A DNA stretch of 13,008 nucleotides from an archaeon (GTDB lineage: Archaea; B1Sed10-29; WALL01): positions 1 through 13,008 of the forward strand of contig JAUVIW010000018.1 in NCBI GenBank assembly GCA_030592525.1, given 5' to 3'. Under the pieces are notes generated by a model. It saw nothing but the letters and a program-made list of their open reading frames with translations. It made no database searches and had not been told where the DNA came from. The position numbers and the translations under genes were made by a program. This document shows positions 6,632 to 12,727 of this stretch, piece by piece; within the stretch, counting starts at the first letter, position 1; every line of letters starts with the position of its first letter.

Positions 6632-6729
6632 TGAAAGCCACACTCGACGGTGAAGTAGTGGAAGCAGAAACACTAGAGGAGCTAATAGAGAAACTTGACG
6701 AGAAGGTGAAACAACATGGGAAAAGCTAA
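6628..6729 (+). CDS. small ORF between rps15 and rps3ae, 33 aa
   Basis: The reading frame starts ATGATG at 6628, overlapping the rps15 stop in the same ATGA manner as verified neighbours, and runs 14 bases into rps3ae. The product is acidic and looks like a strand pair followed by an amphipathic helix (ETLEELIEKLDEKVKQ). I recognise no family. In some archaea the KEOPS subunit Pcc1 lies near these ribosomal genes, but this product is too short and does not match it. The alternative is a non-coding spacer carrying the GGTGA ribosome site (6705-6709) for rps3ae. Confidence 0.5.
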   Translation: MMKATLDGEVVEAETLEELIEKLDEKVKQHGKS

Positions 6730-7540
6730 GAGAGACAAAAAGAAGGCCAAGAAAGCCGCGAAGATAAAGACGACAAGAAAAGTCAAGAAGAAGAAAAAGA
6801 AGAGCGTAGACACATGGAAGACAAAGAAGTGGTTTATCATCGCAGCGCCAAAGGCGTTTGAAGGGAAAGAGCTCGGGCAAACAATCGCCACTAAGCCGGA
6901 AGAGCTTATTGGAAGGGCTGTCAAGAGCACACTAAGGCAGATTACCGGAAACATTTCGCACCAGCACGTCCAGCTAAGGTTTAAGGTTATGGATGTGAAG
7001 GGACAGACAGTGAACACCGAAGTAATCGGCAACGAGATACAGCGAGGGTACATCGGCAGGCAGACACGCAGGATGAAATCGCTTGTGCCCGCAATATTCC
7101 GCGTACAGACAAAGGACAAGAAAAAGCTGCAGATTACCGCACTTGCGTTCGGAAGGCACAGCATGCGCATCGGCCAGAAGAAGGACATGCGCAAGAAGAT
7201 GGTTGAGCTGATAACCGATATCGCAAAGGAAAACAGCTACCACAAATTCGTGCAGGAAGCTGTTTACGCCAAGGTAAGCGCCACAATAATCAAGGACCTC
7301 AAGAAAATCTACCCAATACAGCGCGTGGAGCTCATTAAGGTCCGCTTGCTGTCAACACCGGAGCTTGGTGTGGTGCAGGAAGCTGAAAAGGTCGCGGACA
7401 TAGAGCAGGAGCTTCCGAAGGAAGAGCCTGAAGAAAAGCCTAAGAAAAAGGCAGCTCCGAAGAAGGCCGAACCCAAGGAAGCAGAGGAAGAGGCTCCCGC
7501 AGAGGAAGAAACAACAGAGGAAGAGACGGCTGAAGAATGA
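6716..7540 (+). CDS. rps3ae: 30S ribosomal protein S3Ae (eS1)
   Basis: This 274-aa protein is S3Ae, a small-subunit protein shared by archaea and eukaryotes but not bacteria. The core includes KKWFIIAAPKAFEGKELGQT, a TLRQITGNISHQHVQLRFKV region at about 75-92 and IGRQTRRMKSLV. The N-terminus carries an unusually lysine-rich stretch (residues 3-30). After the core, about residue 222 onward, there is a low-complexity tail of about 50 residues rich in Glu, Lys, Pro and Ala, ending in alternating E/T/A. Archaeal homologues are typically about 200-225 aa, so the tail is extra. GGTGA sits seven bases before the ATG. The stop overlaps the DUF92 ATG. Confidence 0.96.
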   Translation: MGKAKRDKKKAKKAAKIKTTRKVKKKKKKSVDTWKTKKWFIIAAPKAFEGKELGQTIATKPEELIGRAVKSTLRQITGNISHQHVQLRFKVMDVKGQTVNTEVIGNEIQRGYIGRQTRRMKSLVPAIFRVQTKDKKKLQITALAFGRHSMRIGQKKDMRKKMVELITDIAKENSYHKFVQEAVYAKVSATIIKDLKKIYPIQRVELIKVRLLSTPELGVVQEAEKVADIEQELPKEEPEEKPKKKAAPKKAEPKEAEEEAPAEEETTEEETAEE

Positions 7541-8205
7541 TAGAGCTATTGCTGCCTCTTGCAGCGGGACTAGCCGCATATTTCTCTAAAGCGCTTGATG
7601 CGACTAGCGCAGTAGCAGGAACCATAATGGGATACATGATAATCTTCTCGCGTGGATTTGACTGGTTCCTGCTGCTCATGGTCTTCTTCGCATGCAGCAT
7701 GGCCGTGACTAAGTACAAGTACAGGCGCAAGAAGCAAATGGGGCTATCAGAAAAGAGAAGGACAATAGAGAACGTTCTCGGCAACGGGATCGCCCCGCTT
7801 TTCTTTGCGTTATGGGGCAACCCCTTCTCGTTTGTCGCCGCACTTGCCGCGGCAACAAGCGACACTTTTTCTTCAGAGATAGGCGTGCTATCAAAAGAAA
7901 AGCCAGTCAGCATCCTTGACTTCAAGACAAAGCTAAAGCCAGGGACTAACGGGGCAGTAAGCACGTTGGGCAATATCGCAATGATTGCGGGATCGGGAAT
8001 TATCGCGACGGCTTCGCTCTTTGTGTTCAACGACTGGGGAGTGTTCTGGGTCGCACTATGGCTTGGGATACTCGGAAGCATGATTGATTCAGTCATCGGG
8101 GCAACACTCGAAAACAACGGGACAATAGGGAACGCCGTAACTAACACCCTTGCTTGCTTCACCACAGGCCTGATTGCGCTTATCCTAAGCACGTACATTA
8201 TCTAG
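7537..8205 (+). CDS. DUF92 family integral membrane protein
   Basis: This 222-aa polytopic membrane protein carries DUF92 (TMEM19/VTE6-like) signatures: RRTIENVLGNG (74-84), ATSDTFSSEIG (106-116), KPGTNGAVS (134-142) and SMIDSVIGATLE (181-192). The conserved acidic and glycine residues lie between about six membrane segments. Plant VTE6 is a phytyl-phosphate kinase, so archaeal members may handle prenyl phosphates for lipid metabolism; for this protein that is inference. The ATG overlaps the rps3ae stop (ATGA), giving translational coupling with ribosomal genes. Its stop (TAG, 8203-8205) overlaps the end of the convergent SepRS-like gene by eight bases. Confidence 0.88.
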   Translation: MIELLLPLAAGLAAYFSKALDATSAVAGTIMGYMIIFSRGFDWFLLLMVFFACSMAVTKYKYRRKKQMGLSEKRRTIENVLGNGIAPLFFALWGNPFSFVAALAAATSDTFSSEIGVLSKEKPVSILDFKTKLKPGTNGAVSTLGNIAMIAGSGIIATASLFVFNDWGVFWVALWLGILGSMIDSVIGATLENNGTIGNAVTNTLACFTTGLIALILSTYII

Positions 8206-9748
8206 GCTGCTCATGCACCCACAAGCGGCGCACACGCGCCTCAGCACACAAGCCCAAACCAGCGTGGATGTTGGGTGGCTTGTCCTTAGACTCAATGTAG
8301 TCAGAGACAATGCCCGGCACATTGATGTTAGCGTCCTTAGGCGATGCAACGGACATCAAAGCGATTGACTGCGAGGCAAATGGGCTTTTCTCCACGCGGC
8401 TCGCAACCATATCCGCAAAAGAGTTGAGCAAGCGGATGCCAGTCCGGACACCTGAATTGCGCGCCCCACGCACAACAGGGTCAGCGCCCTTGCCAGTTGG
8501 TGGGATGTTAATCAAGACGCCGTCATGGACCACAAGCTCATCAAGCACAGAGTCATCACAAAGCGTCTTGCTTTTGGCGGTCAGCCATACCTCAACGCGG
8601 TGGTCCTCAATCTCCTTATCAAACACCTTGAACTCACAGGGTGCGCGATGGCTCGAGTAAAGCTCTGCGGTACGCACAATCTTTCGTGAGAGGTCACAGC
8701 CCCATTGTGTGACCGGTGATTCGCCAACCTGTACCAAGGCAGCGATGGTTGAGTCAGGAAGAATCCAGTTGCCGTAAAACTGTGGGTATAAAGCAGCGCG
8801 CTCAGTGCCTGCCTTGCCCAAGGCAACCGCGGCAGCTGACAGGGATACTGAAGCACAGAATACCGGGACGCCAATGTCATAGTTGCTCAACGCCAATGGG
8901 GAAAGCATGCCCACGTGCCCAAGGCACGAACCGTCCTTCGCGAGTATCAGTGTCTCGGTGCCAGGGATGAAGTGGCGGGATGTCGCCTTCTTTTTCTTGA
9001 GGGAGTGGGTGATGCCCATGTCCTGAAGGAAGGAGTTGAGGGCAGACTCGCCTGATGAAGGGGAAGCATCCTCACCCACCATCACAAAAGAAGTGCAAAG
9101 TGATGATGACTCACGCGACAGTGCTGGGCCAATAGTGAACAGGAATGCGGGCAGCGGCCTGCGGCGAACCATTGCTGACAAGGACTCAAACCAAACGCTG
9201 ACAAGGGAGTCACGCATCACGCGTGGAATCGGCTCGGGCGAGAGGCCCTGCAAATCCGGGGCGATGGCGTCAAGGACGCGCGTGGCCTGCTCCATCCTTA
9301 TGCCCAAGCGGCCAACCATCTTATCCAGAAGCTCCTGGCTTCCCAACTCACCGCGGGCAAAAGAGCTAACTAGCTTGTGCAGTGACTTGGCTTTTGCCTC
9401 GTTGAACGACGGCGCAATAGCGCGCAAGCGCGAGAGGTCCGGGTCCACAGGGGTCGGCACCGGCTGGCTGGCAACATAATAAGACCTGTTCAAGGCAAGC
9501 GCAGCCTCAGCACCAAGCTGCAGGCGGATATCCTTTTCGTCAACCAGTTGGGGCAATAGGAGCTCGTCAAAGCCGCTTGACAGGAGAAGGTCGCGCGCCT
9601 TACACGCGAGCTGCGCCGCCGGGTGCTCGGAACCCTTCTTTTTTGGTGGGGAAAGGTCACCATCAGACACTAAGTCTATGGTTCCCATCCACGCCCCTTC
9701 GGGGTCACTAGAGCTGTTGGACCGCAGTTGCTCAGTATCCCAGCGCAT
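8198..9748 (-). CDS. O-phosphoseryl-tRNA synthetase (SepRS) homologue, apparently lacking catalytic motifs
   Basis: SepRS charges tRNA(Cys) with O-phosphoserine, which SepCysS converts to Cys-tRNA(Cys). This 516-aa protein is near the family's usual length of about 540 aa and is colinear with it as I remember methanogen sequences: a PEGAW segment near the N-terminus, motif 1 region GFDELLLPQLVDEKD (59-73), LGAEAALALNRSYYVAS (78-94), RRPLPAFLFTIG (196-207), MLSPLALSNYDIGVPV (281-296), YPQFYGNW (321-328) and the C-terminal tRNA-binding NSGVRTGIRLL (431-441). But motif 2, FRRE in SepRS, reads LSRE (210-213), with a shortened loop after it. Motif 3, GLGVER, reads SVSLSA (300-305), so both ATP-binding arginines are gone. 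It may be a pseudoenzyme, regulator or partner of an active SepRS. A TATA box 26.5 bases upstream supports the ATG at 9748. Confidence 0.82.
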   Translation of the reverse strand: MRWDTEQLRSNSSSDPEGAWMGTIDLVSDGDLSPPKKKGSEHPAAQLACKARDLLLSSGFDELLLPQLVDEKDIRLQLGAEAALALNRSYYVASQPVPTPVDPDLSRLRAIAPSFNEAKAKSLHKLVSSFARGELGSQELLDKMVGRLGIRMEQATRVLDAIAPDLQGLSPEPIPRVMRDSLVSVWFESLSAMVRRRPLPAFLFTIGPALSRESSSLCTSFVMVGEDASPSSGESALNSFLQDMGITHSLKKKKATSRHFIPGTETLILAKDGSCLGHVGMLSPLALSNYDIGVPVFCASVSLSAAAVALGKAGTERAALYPQFYGNWILPDSTIAALVQVGESPVTQWGCDLSRKIVRTAELYSSHRAPCEFKVFDKEIEDHRVEVWLTAKSKTLCDDSVLDELVVHDGVLINIPPTGKGADPVVRGARNSGVRTGIRLLNSFADMVASRVEKSPFASQSIALMSVASPKDANINVPGIVSDYIESKDKPPNIHAGLGLCAEARVRRLWVHEQPR

Positions 9749-9770
9749 GCCGATAGATACGAGTGCGAAG

Positions 9771-9778
9771 TATAATAA
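9771..9778 (-). promoter_or_regulatory. TATA box for the SepRS-like gene
   Basis: On the minus strand this reads TTATTATA, centred 26.5 bases before the ATG at 9748, predicting a leaderless transcript. It lies back to back with the promoter of the KaiC-like gene; the two starts are 75 bases apart. Confidence 0.6.
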
Positions 9779-9792
9779 GTCTAAGGTAAAAG

Positions 9793-9800
9793 CTTAAAAG
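9793..9800 (+). promoter_or_regulatory. TATA box for the KaiC-like gene
   Basis: CTTAAAAG is centred 27.5 bases before the ATG at 9824. An earlier ATG at 9807 hits a stop within seven codons and would not fit this spacing. Confidence 0.55.
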
Positions 9801-9823
9801 CACACGATGGATAGTGAAGCGCG

Positions 9824-10510
9824 ATGAGGAGAGTGCACACAACCATACCTGGGATTGACCGCCTTCTCGAAGGTGGGTTTCCTGAGGGGTCATGTATACT
9901 GCTATCAGGCGAGCCAGGCACAGGGAAAACCGTGCTGGGGCTAGAGTACCTATACAAGGGCGCGACAAAGGAAGGGGAGCCAGGGATGCTCATCCAAGCA
10001 GAGGACTTCGAGACATCGCTTGACTGGTACAGCCAAACATTCGGATGGAACTTCGCGCACCTGCAGGAAAAGCAGTTGCTGTCAATCTTTTCGTTCAAGC
10101 CCAAGGACTACAAAAAGTTCATGCCGCAAACTGTTGAGGGCGAGTTCCTCGGAAAACTCGGGAACCTCATTGACCCAATAGGCATTAGGCGAGTGGTTTT
10201 TGATTCAATAACGCCGGTGGGGGACGCGATTGGGGACGTAGCAGACTACCGGAAGAGCTTCTACAAGCTCGTTGAGTTCCTGAAAGCCAACAACACGACA
10301 AGCATAATAATCGCTGAAGAGAGGGAGAACGGGCTTGATTTCGAGGAGCACGTCTGTGACGGCGTGATAAAGATACGGAATGTCGAGACCTCGAGCGGCA
10401 GGTTCGAAAAAGAGCTGAGGATAAGCAAGATGCTGGCAACGAACACAGTGCAGGCTTGGTACCCTATGACAATAACGAGCAGGGGTGCGCAAGTGAGACC
10501 GTTCCTGTAA
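9824..10510 (+). CDS. KaiC-like RecA-superfamily ATPase
   Basis: This 228-aa single-domain protein starts with TTIPGIDRLLEGGFPEGS, the opening of KaiC/RAD55-type ATPases. It has Walker A GEPGTGKT (29-36), an acidic pair after the next strand (IQAED, E60-D61) where KaiC has its catalytic glutamates, and Walker B VVFDS (124-128). It lacks the second domain and phosphorylation site of true KaiC, so a clock role is not implied. Archaeal single-domain members are thought to take part in signalling or motility, but specific functions are mostly unknown. It has its own promoter, is divergent from the SepRS-like gene and is followed by tRNA-Gln. Confidence 0.9.
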   Translation: MRRVHTTIPGIDRLLEGGFPEGSCILLSGEPGTGKTVLGLEYLYKGATKEGEPGMLIQAEDFETSLDWYSQTFGWNFAHLQEKQLLSIFSFKPKDYKKFMPQTVEGEFLGKLGNLIDPIGIRRVVFDSITPVGDAIGDVADYRKSFYKLVEFLKANNTTSIIIAEERENGLDFEEHVCDGVIKIRNVETSSGRFEKELRISKMLATNTVQAWYPMTITSRGAQVRPFL

Positions 10511-10514
10511 AAGC

Positions 10515-10522
10515 TTTTTATA
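10515..10522 (+). promoter_or_regulatory. TATA box for tRNA-Gln
   Basis: TTTTTATA lies 31.5 bases (centre) before the first tRNA base, allowing a primary transcript with about four extra 5' bases, as expected for an RNase P-processed tRNA. Confidence 0.6.
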
Positions 10523-10549
10523 TCGCAGCAGTCCAAATAGCACAGCGAT

Positions 10550-10622
10550 AGCCCCGTAGTGTAGTGGCCAATCATACTGGCCTTTGGAGCCAGCGACTCC
10601 GGTTCGAATCCGGGCGGGGCTA
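10550..10622 (+). tRNA. tRNA-Gln (anticodon TTG)
   Basis: The 73-base cloverleaf is complete. The acceptor AGCCCCG (10550-10556) pairs with CGGGGCT (10615-10621), and A10622 is the discriminator. The anticodon stem CTGGC/GCCAG (10577-10581/10589-10593) encloses the loop CTTTGGA with anticodon TTG at 10584-10586. The T arm is TCCGG-TTCGAAT-CCGGG (10598-10614). No CCA is encoded and there is no intron. It reads CAA and, by wobble, CAG. The stop codon of the convergent 107-aa gene abuts the last base. Confidence 0.96.
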
Positions 10623-10946
10623 CTACAGCCTTTCAAGCACATTCATCATCTTGCCGAAATGCTCATTCACCGTATCAACAGAAACTATGTGGGAACGCAT
10701 ACTCCCAAGGACCCTACAAACCTTCATCAATCCTTCCTTGGAAGGGTGCTCAAAACTCACATCCGCCTCAATGAATATGTGCTTCAGCTCCGCCCTTATG
10801 CGCTCAATTTCCTGCTCAGAATTAGGCGAACGCACAATGGAACCCTTATGCGCGCAGATGAAACAGTTAACCAAAGCATCTCTCACGTTCTCAGGTGTGA
10901 CATCAGAAGCCATCGCCTTTTCAAACCAATCATCACAAGTGTCCAT
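10623..10946 (-). CDS. hypothetical protein, 107 aa
   Basis: I do not recognise this small soluble, mainly helical protein. NCFICAH (27-33) gives a C-x2-C-x-H cluster (C28, C31, H33), and C4 and C77 are further cysteines, so metal binding is possible. The ATG at 10946 is supported by a minus-strand TATA box (AATTTATA, 10970-10977) centred 27.5 bases away, giving a leaderless transcript. A 6-bp inverted repeat lies between box and start. The stop codon directly abuts the tRNA-Gln discriminator base, so its message must end inside or antisense to the tRNA. Confidence 0.72.
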   Translation of the reverse strand: MDTCDDWFEKAMASDVTPENVRDALVNCFICAHKGSIVRSPNSEQEIERIRAELKHIFIEADVSFEHPSKEGLMKVCRVLGSMRSHIVSVDTVNEHFGKMMNVLERL

Positions 10947-10948
10947 AG

Positions 10949-10977
10949 CCCACTAAAAGTCAAAGTGGGTATAAATT
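10949..10977 (-). promoter_or_regulatory. TATA box and inverted repeat before the 107-aa gene
   Basis: The TATA box AATTTATA (10970-10977, minus strand) overlaps the stop codon of the archaeosortase gene. CCCACT (10949-10954) and AGTGGG (10964-10969) are perfect inverted copies around nine bases, exactly filling the stretch between TATA box and start. It could be an operator blocking initiation. Confidence 0.45.
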
Positions 10978-11416
10978 ACTTTAGCTTCACTTTTTCTCTT
11001 TTCACTGTCCAGTCGAAGAGCACGAGGACTATTGCGACTGTTGCGGCCCAAAGCCAGAAGTGGGTGTCAGTCCAGAGAACCGTGGCAGTGACGCGGAAGA
11101 CATTCCACGCGATGAACAGCGGGAACGCTGCGACGAGGTAAATGGCCTTGCGCTTCATCGGAGAAGCGGCGACCAAGGCGGCGAACAAGGAGAAGCCGAC
11201 CACGCCAGTGCAAGAGGAAACAATGATGTAGCGGACAGAGCCGAAGAAGATTGTGTCGCCCGACAAGGTGAAGGAAGCGCCCAAAAGCTTAAGGAGGCCA
11301 GCTGAAGCAGTGGCGACAAGGAAGCGCAAGGAATTCAAGTCAGCGAACAGGAAGAAGATGTACAGGCCTATGAAAACAAGAGCGAACTCAAGCCAAAAGC
11401 CCTTCTCGTTCACCAC
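10976..11416 (-). CDS. archaeosortase/exosortase family transpeptidase, short form
   Basis: This 146-aa membrane protein has about four hydrophobic segments and the exosortase/archaeosortase signature: VSSCTGVVGF (catalytic C69), WNVFRV (R108) and THFWLW (H119), forming the Cys-Arg-His triad. Family members cleave surface proteins near a C-terminal sorting signal and attach them to a membrane lipid. ArtA-type enzymes are roughly twice as long; short versions like this carry little beyond the core. The GTG start at 11416 overlaps the end of carS by seven bases, so the two are translationally coupled. A matching sorting-signal protein was not seen in the window. Confidence 0.85.
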   Translation of the reverse strand: MVNEKGFWLEFALVFIGLYIFFLFADLNSLRFLVATASAGLLKLLGASFTLSGDTIFFGSVRYIIVSSCTGVVGFSLFAALVAASPMKRKAIYLVAAFPLFIAWNVFRVTATVLWTDTHFWLWAATVAIVLVLFDWTVKREKVKLK

Positions 11417-11940
11417 GGCACCTTCTTCAGCTTTAGGCAGTAGGCAGCGTAATTAGAGAGAACGTGGAGGAACGCAGTCATCACCAATACGAGGAGGAGA
11501 GTTGTGAAATTGGGGAAGGGGATTGCGAGAAAAGGGGATGCGAGCCAAGCAAAAGTAAACGCGCCGATGACAAAGTCCCACTGGTCAAGGAAGGGCGCGG
11601 CAGCGCCTGACGGCACGTTGAAGCGGCGCTTCACAAAGCTGCCCACAGCATCGCCGGCCATCGCGCCAGTTGCGAGAACCAAGGCGAGAATAATGCGCTG
11701 GTCGAGGGCTACGGCCCCAAGCTGGACATCGACCAGGCCCTGAATAAGGCCAACAAAGCCGCCGAAAAACACGCCAATGAAAAAGCCCCTGATTGTCTTG
11801 CCCTTGCCAAAGATGCGACGGCCATCAAAGAACGTGATGCCAAAATCAATGGGGGTGCGGCCACGAGAGAGTATGGCAGACGCGTTTGCGACGTAGGCAG
11901 GCAGTATGTACCACAGAGCAAGGACTGCGAGGCTAATCAT
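11410..11940 (-). CDS. carS: CDP-archaeol synthase
   Basis: CarS transfers CMP from CTP to the unsaturated archaeol phosphate (digeranylgeranylglyceryl phosphate), making the activated precursor for polar head groups of archaeal membrane lipids. Numbering from M11940, family motifs are ILPAYVANAS (12-21), TPIDFG (29-34), FDGRRIFGKGKTIRGF (38-53), GDAVGSFVKRRF (96-107) and PFLDQWDF (116-123), between about five membrane helices. The ATG at 11940 is chosen because a minus-strand TATA box (TTTTTTAA, 11964-11971) is centred 27.5 bases upstream and the family usually begins just before the first helix. ATG 11946 or GTG 12006 are possible alternatives, but the latter would run through the promoter. 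Confidence 0.93.
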   Translation of the reverse strand: MISLAVLALWYILPAYVANASAILSRGRTPIDFGITFFDGRRIFGKGKTIRGFFIGVFFGGFVGLIQGLVDVQLGAVALDQRIILALVLATGAMAGDAVGSFVKRRFNVPSGAAAPFLDQWDFVIGAFTFAWLASPFLAIPFPNFTTLLLVLVMTAFLHVLSNYAAYCLKLKKVPW

Positions 11941-11963
11941 GCTCATAATATCCGCAAAGCCCG

Positions 11964-11986
11964 TTAAAAAACGTATGCTTTTTATT
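11964..11986. promoter_or_regulatory. divergent TATA boxes for carS and the zinc-ribbon gene
   Basis: Minus-strand TTTTTTAA (11964-11971) serves carS at 11940, and plus-strand TTTTTATT (11979-11986) serves the ATG at 12010; both centres are 27.5 bases from their start codons. The two boxes are separated by seven bases, so polymerases firing in opposite directions would compete for the site. Confidence 0.5.
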
Positions 11987-12009
11987 CCATCACTGGTTAA
12001 CTGCACAAC

Positions 12010-12162
12010 ATGGTAAAATTCATCGACCCGTGCCCCACGTGCTTCATGAATAAGGGGTATAGCATTGAGCTAACGAAGAGGGATGACGGGACATTCGTGT
12101 GCCCACAAGACCCAGCGCACAAGTTCATCAAGGACAAAGATGGATATTTCATCAGGGTTTAG
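12010..12162 (+). CDS. small zinc-ribbon-like protein, 50 aa
   Basis: The product MVKFIDPCPTCFMNKG... has a CPTC knuckle (C8, C11) and a second half-site CPQDPAH (C31, H37), giving a C-x2-C-x19-C-x5-H zinc ribbon. It ends with a basic/aromatic strand (HKFIKDKDGYFIRV). Such mini-ribbons often bind nucleic acid or act as subunits of larger complexes; no specific family is recognised. A TATA box 27.5 bases upstream supports a leaderless start. Its last 11 bases overlap the convergent 174-aa gene. Confidence 0.75.
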   Translation: MVKFIDPCPTCFMNKGYSIELTKRDDGTFVCPQDPAHKFIKDKDGYFIRV

Positions 12163-12676
12163 AGAAGTGCTTGAGCAGCTTCTTGAACGCAGGCGAAATG
12201 TTCTGCCGCATTATGACATGCTCTATCTTGAACAAAAAGTCGTGCTCCACGGAGATTACGCGGCCAACAACATCAGCAATAAACGTTTTCTCCAGGCTGG
12301 CCCAGCCCTCATGGCCCTTGTAAGACTCGCGAGGGTGGCGGTCCTGGTGCAGGTTGATGTCCTGGGATGTCAGGGCCTTCAGGTAATCCTGCTTGAAGCC
12401 GGACTCATCAAACATGTGGAAGCGATGGTGGCAGCGGACCTTGCGCACCAAGTCAATCGGGCCGAAAATAGCGAGGTCGTCATCACTGGGGGTGAGCTCC
12501 TCCTCCATAACCTCAAAGTTGATGTTGTCGAAGCCAGTGTGGTTCAAGAGGACATTGCGGATTTTCACGAGCTCGCCTGACTTGGACAGCCTGCTCAGGA
12601 CAGGGCGCGTCATATTCTTTAGCGTGAACTCCTTGAACTCCTCGAACAGCCTGCCACCCTTGAAGAACGTGGGCAT
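12152..12676 (-). CDS. hypothetical protein, 174 aa
   Basis: I do not recognise this protein. It is soluble, with a basic N-terminus, an acidic stretch MEEELTPSDDD (57-67), a histidine-rich segment RCHHRFHMFD (81-90) and a basic C-terminus (KKLLKHFSKP). The many histidines (83, 84, 87, 110, 114, 122, 145, 153) could bind metal, but no known arrangement is evident. The open frame extends upstream to 12760, but ATG 12676 is preferred because a TATA box is centred 26.5 bases before it and the longer version would run into the divergent dtd2 gene. Confidence 0.72.
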   Translation of the reverse strand: MPTFFKGGRLFEEFKEFTLKNMTRPVLSRLSKSGELVKIRNVLLNHTGFDNINFEVMEEELTPSDDDLAIFGPIDLVRKVRCHHRFHMFDESGFKQDYLKALTSQDINLHQDRHPRESYKGHEGWASLEKTFIADVVGRVISVEHDFLFKIEHVIMRQNISPAFKKLLKHFSKP

Positions 12677-12698
12677 AAGCGATGTTATTCCAGCACGG

Positions 12699-12706
12699 TT
12701 TTTAAA
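12699..12706. promoter_or_regulatory. shared TATA box between two divergent genes
   Basis: TTTTTAAA reads TTTAAAAA on the other strand. Its centre is 25.5 bases from the GTG at 12728 (plus) and 26.5 bases from the ATG at 12676 (minus). No second TATA-like element occurs between the two starts, which are only 51 bases apart. Confidence 0.55.
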
Positions 12707-12727
12707 GGCAACGGAGTAAAGGCAATT

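Noticed and set aside
8198..9748. Recent horizontal transfer of the SepRS-like gene based on codon use
   Set aside because: The CGC/GGC preference is shared by the other minus-strand genes, so strand skew explains it.
10550..10622. tRNA-Gln as an integration site
   Set aside because: No repeated copy of the tRNA 3' end and no integrase were seen in the window.
10584..11141. 185-codon plus-strand ORF starting inside tRNA-Gln
   Set aside because: It begins within the tRNA and is antisense to the 107-aa gene and the archaeosortase, both better supported.
12083..12580. 165-codon plus-strand ORF opposite the 174-aa gene
   Set aside because: It overlaps the zinc-ribbon gene in another frame and lacks a promoter; the minus-strand gene has a TATA box at the standard spacing. 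Since the minus-strand protein is also unrecognised, this choice is less certain than the others.
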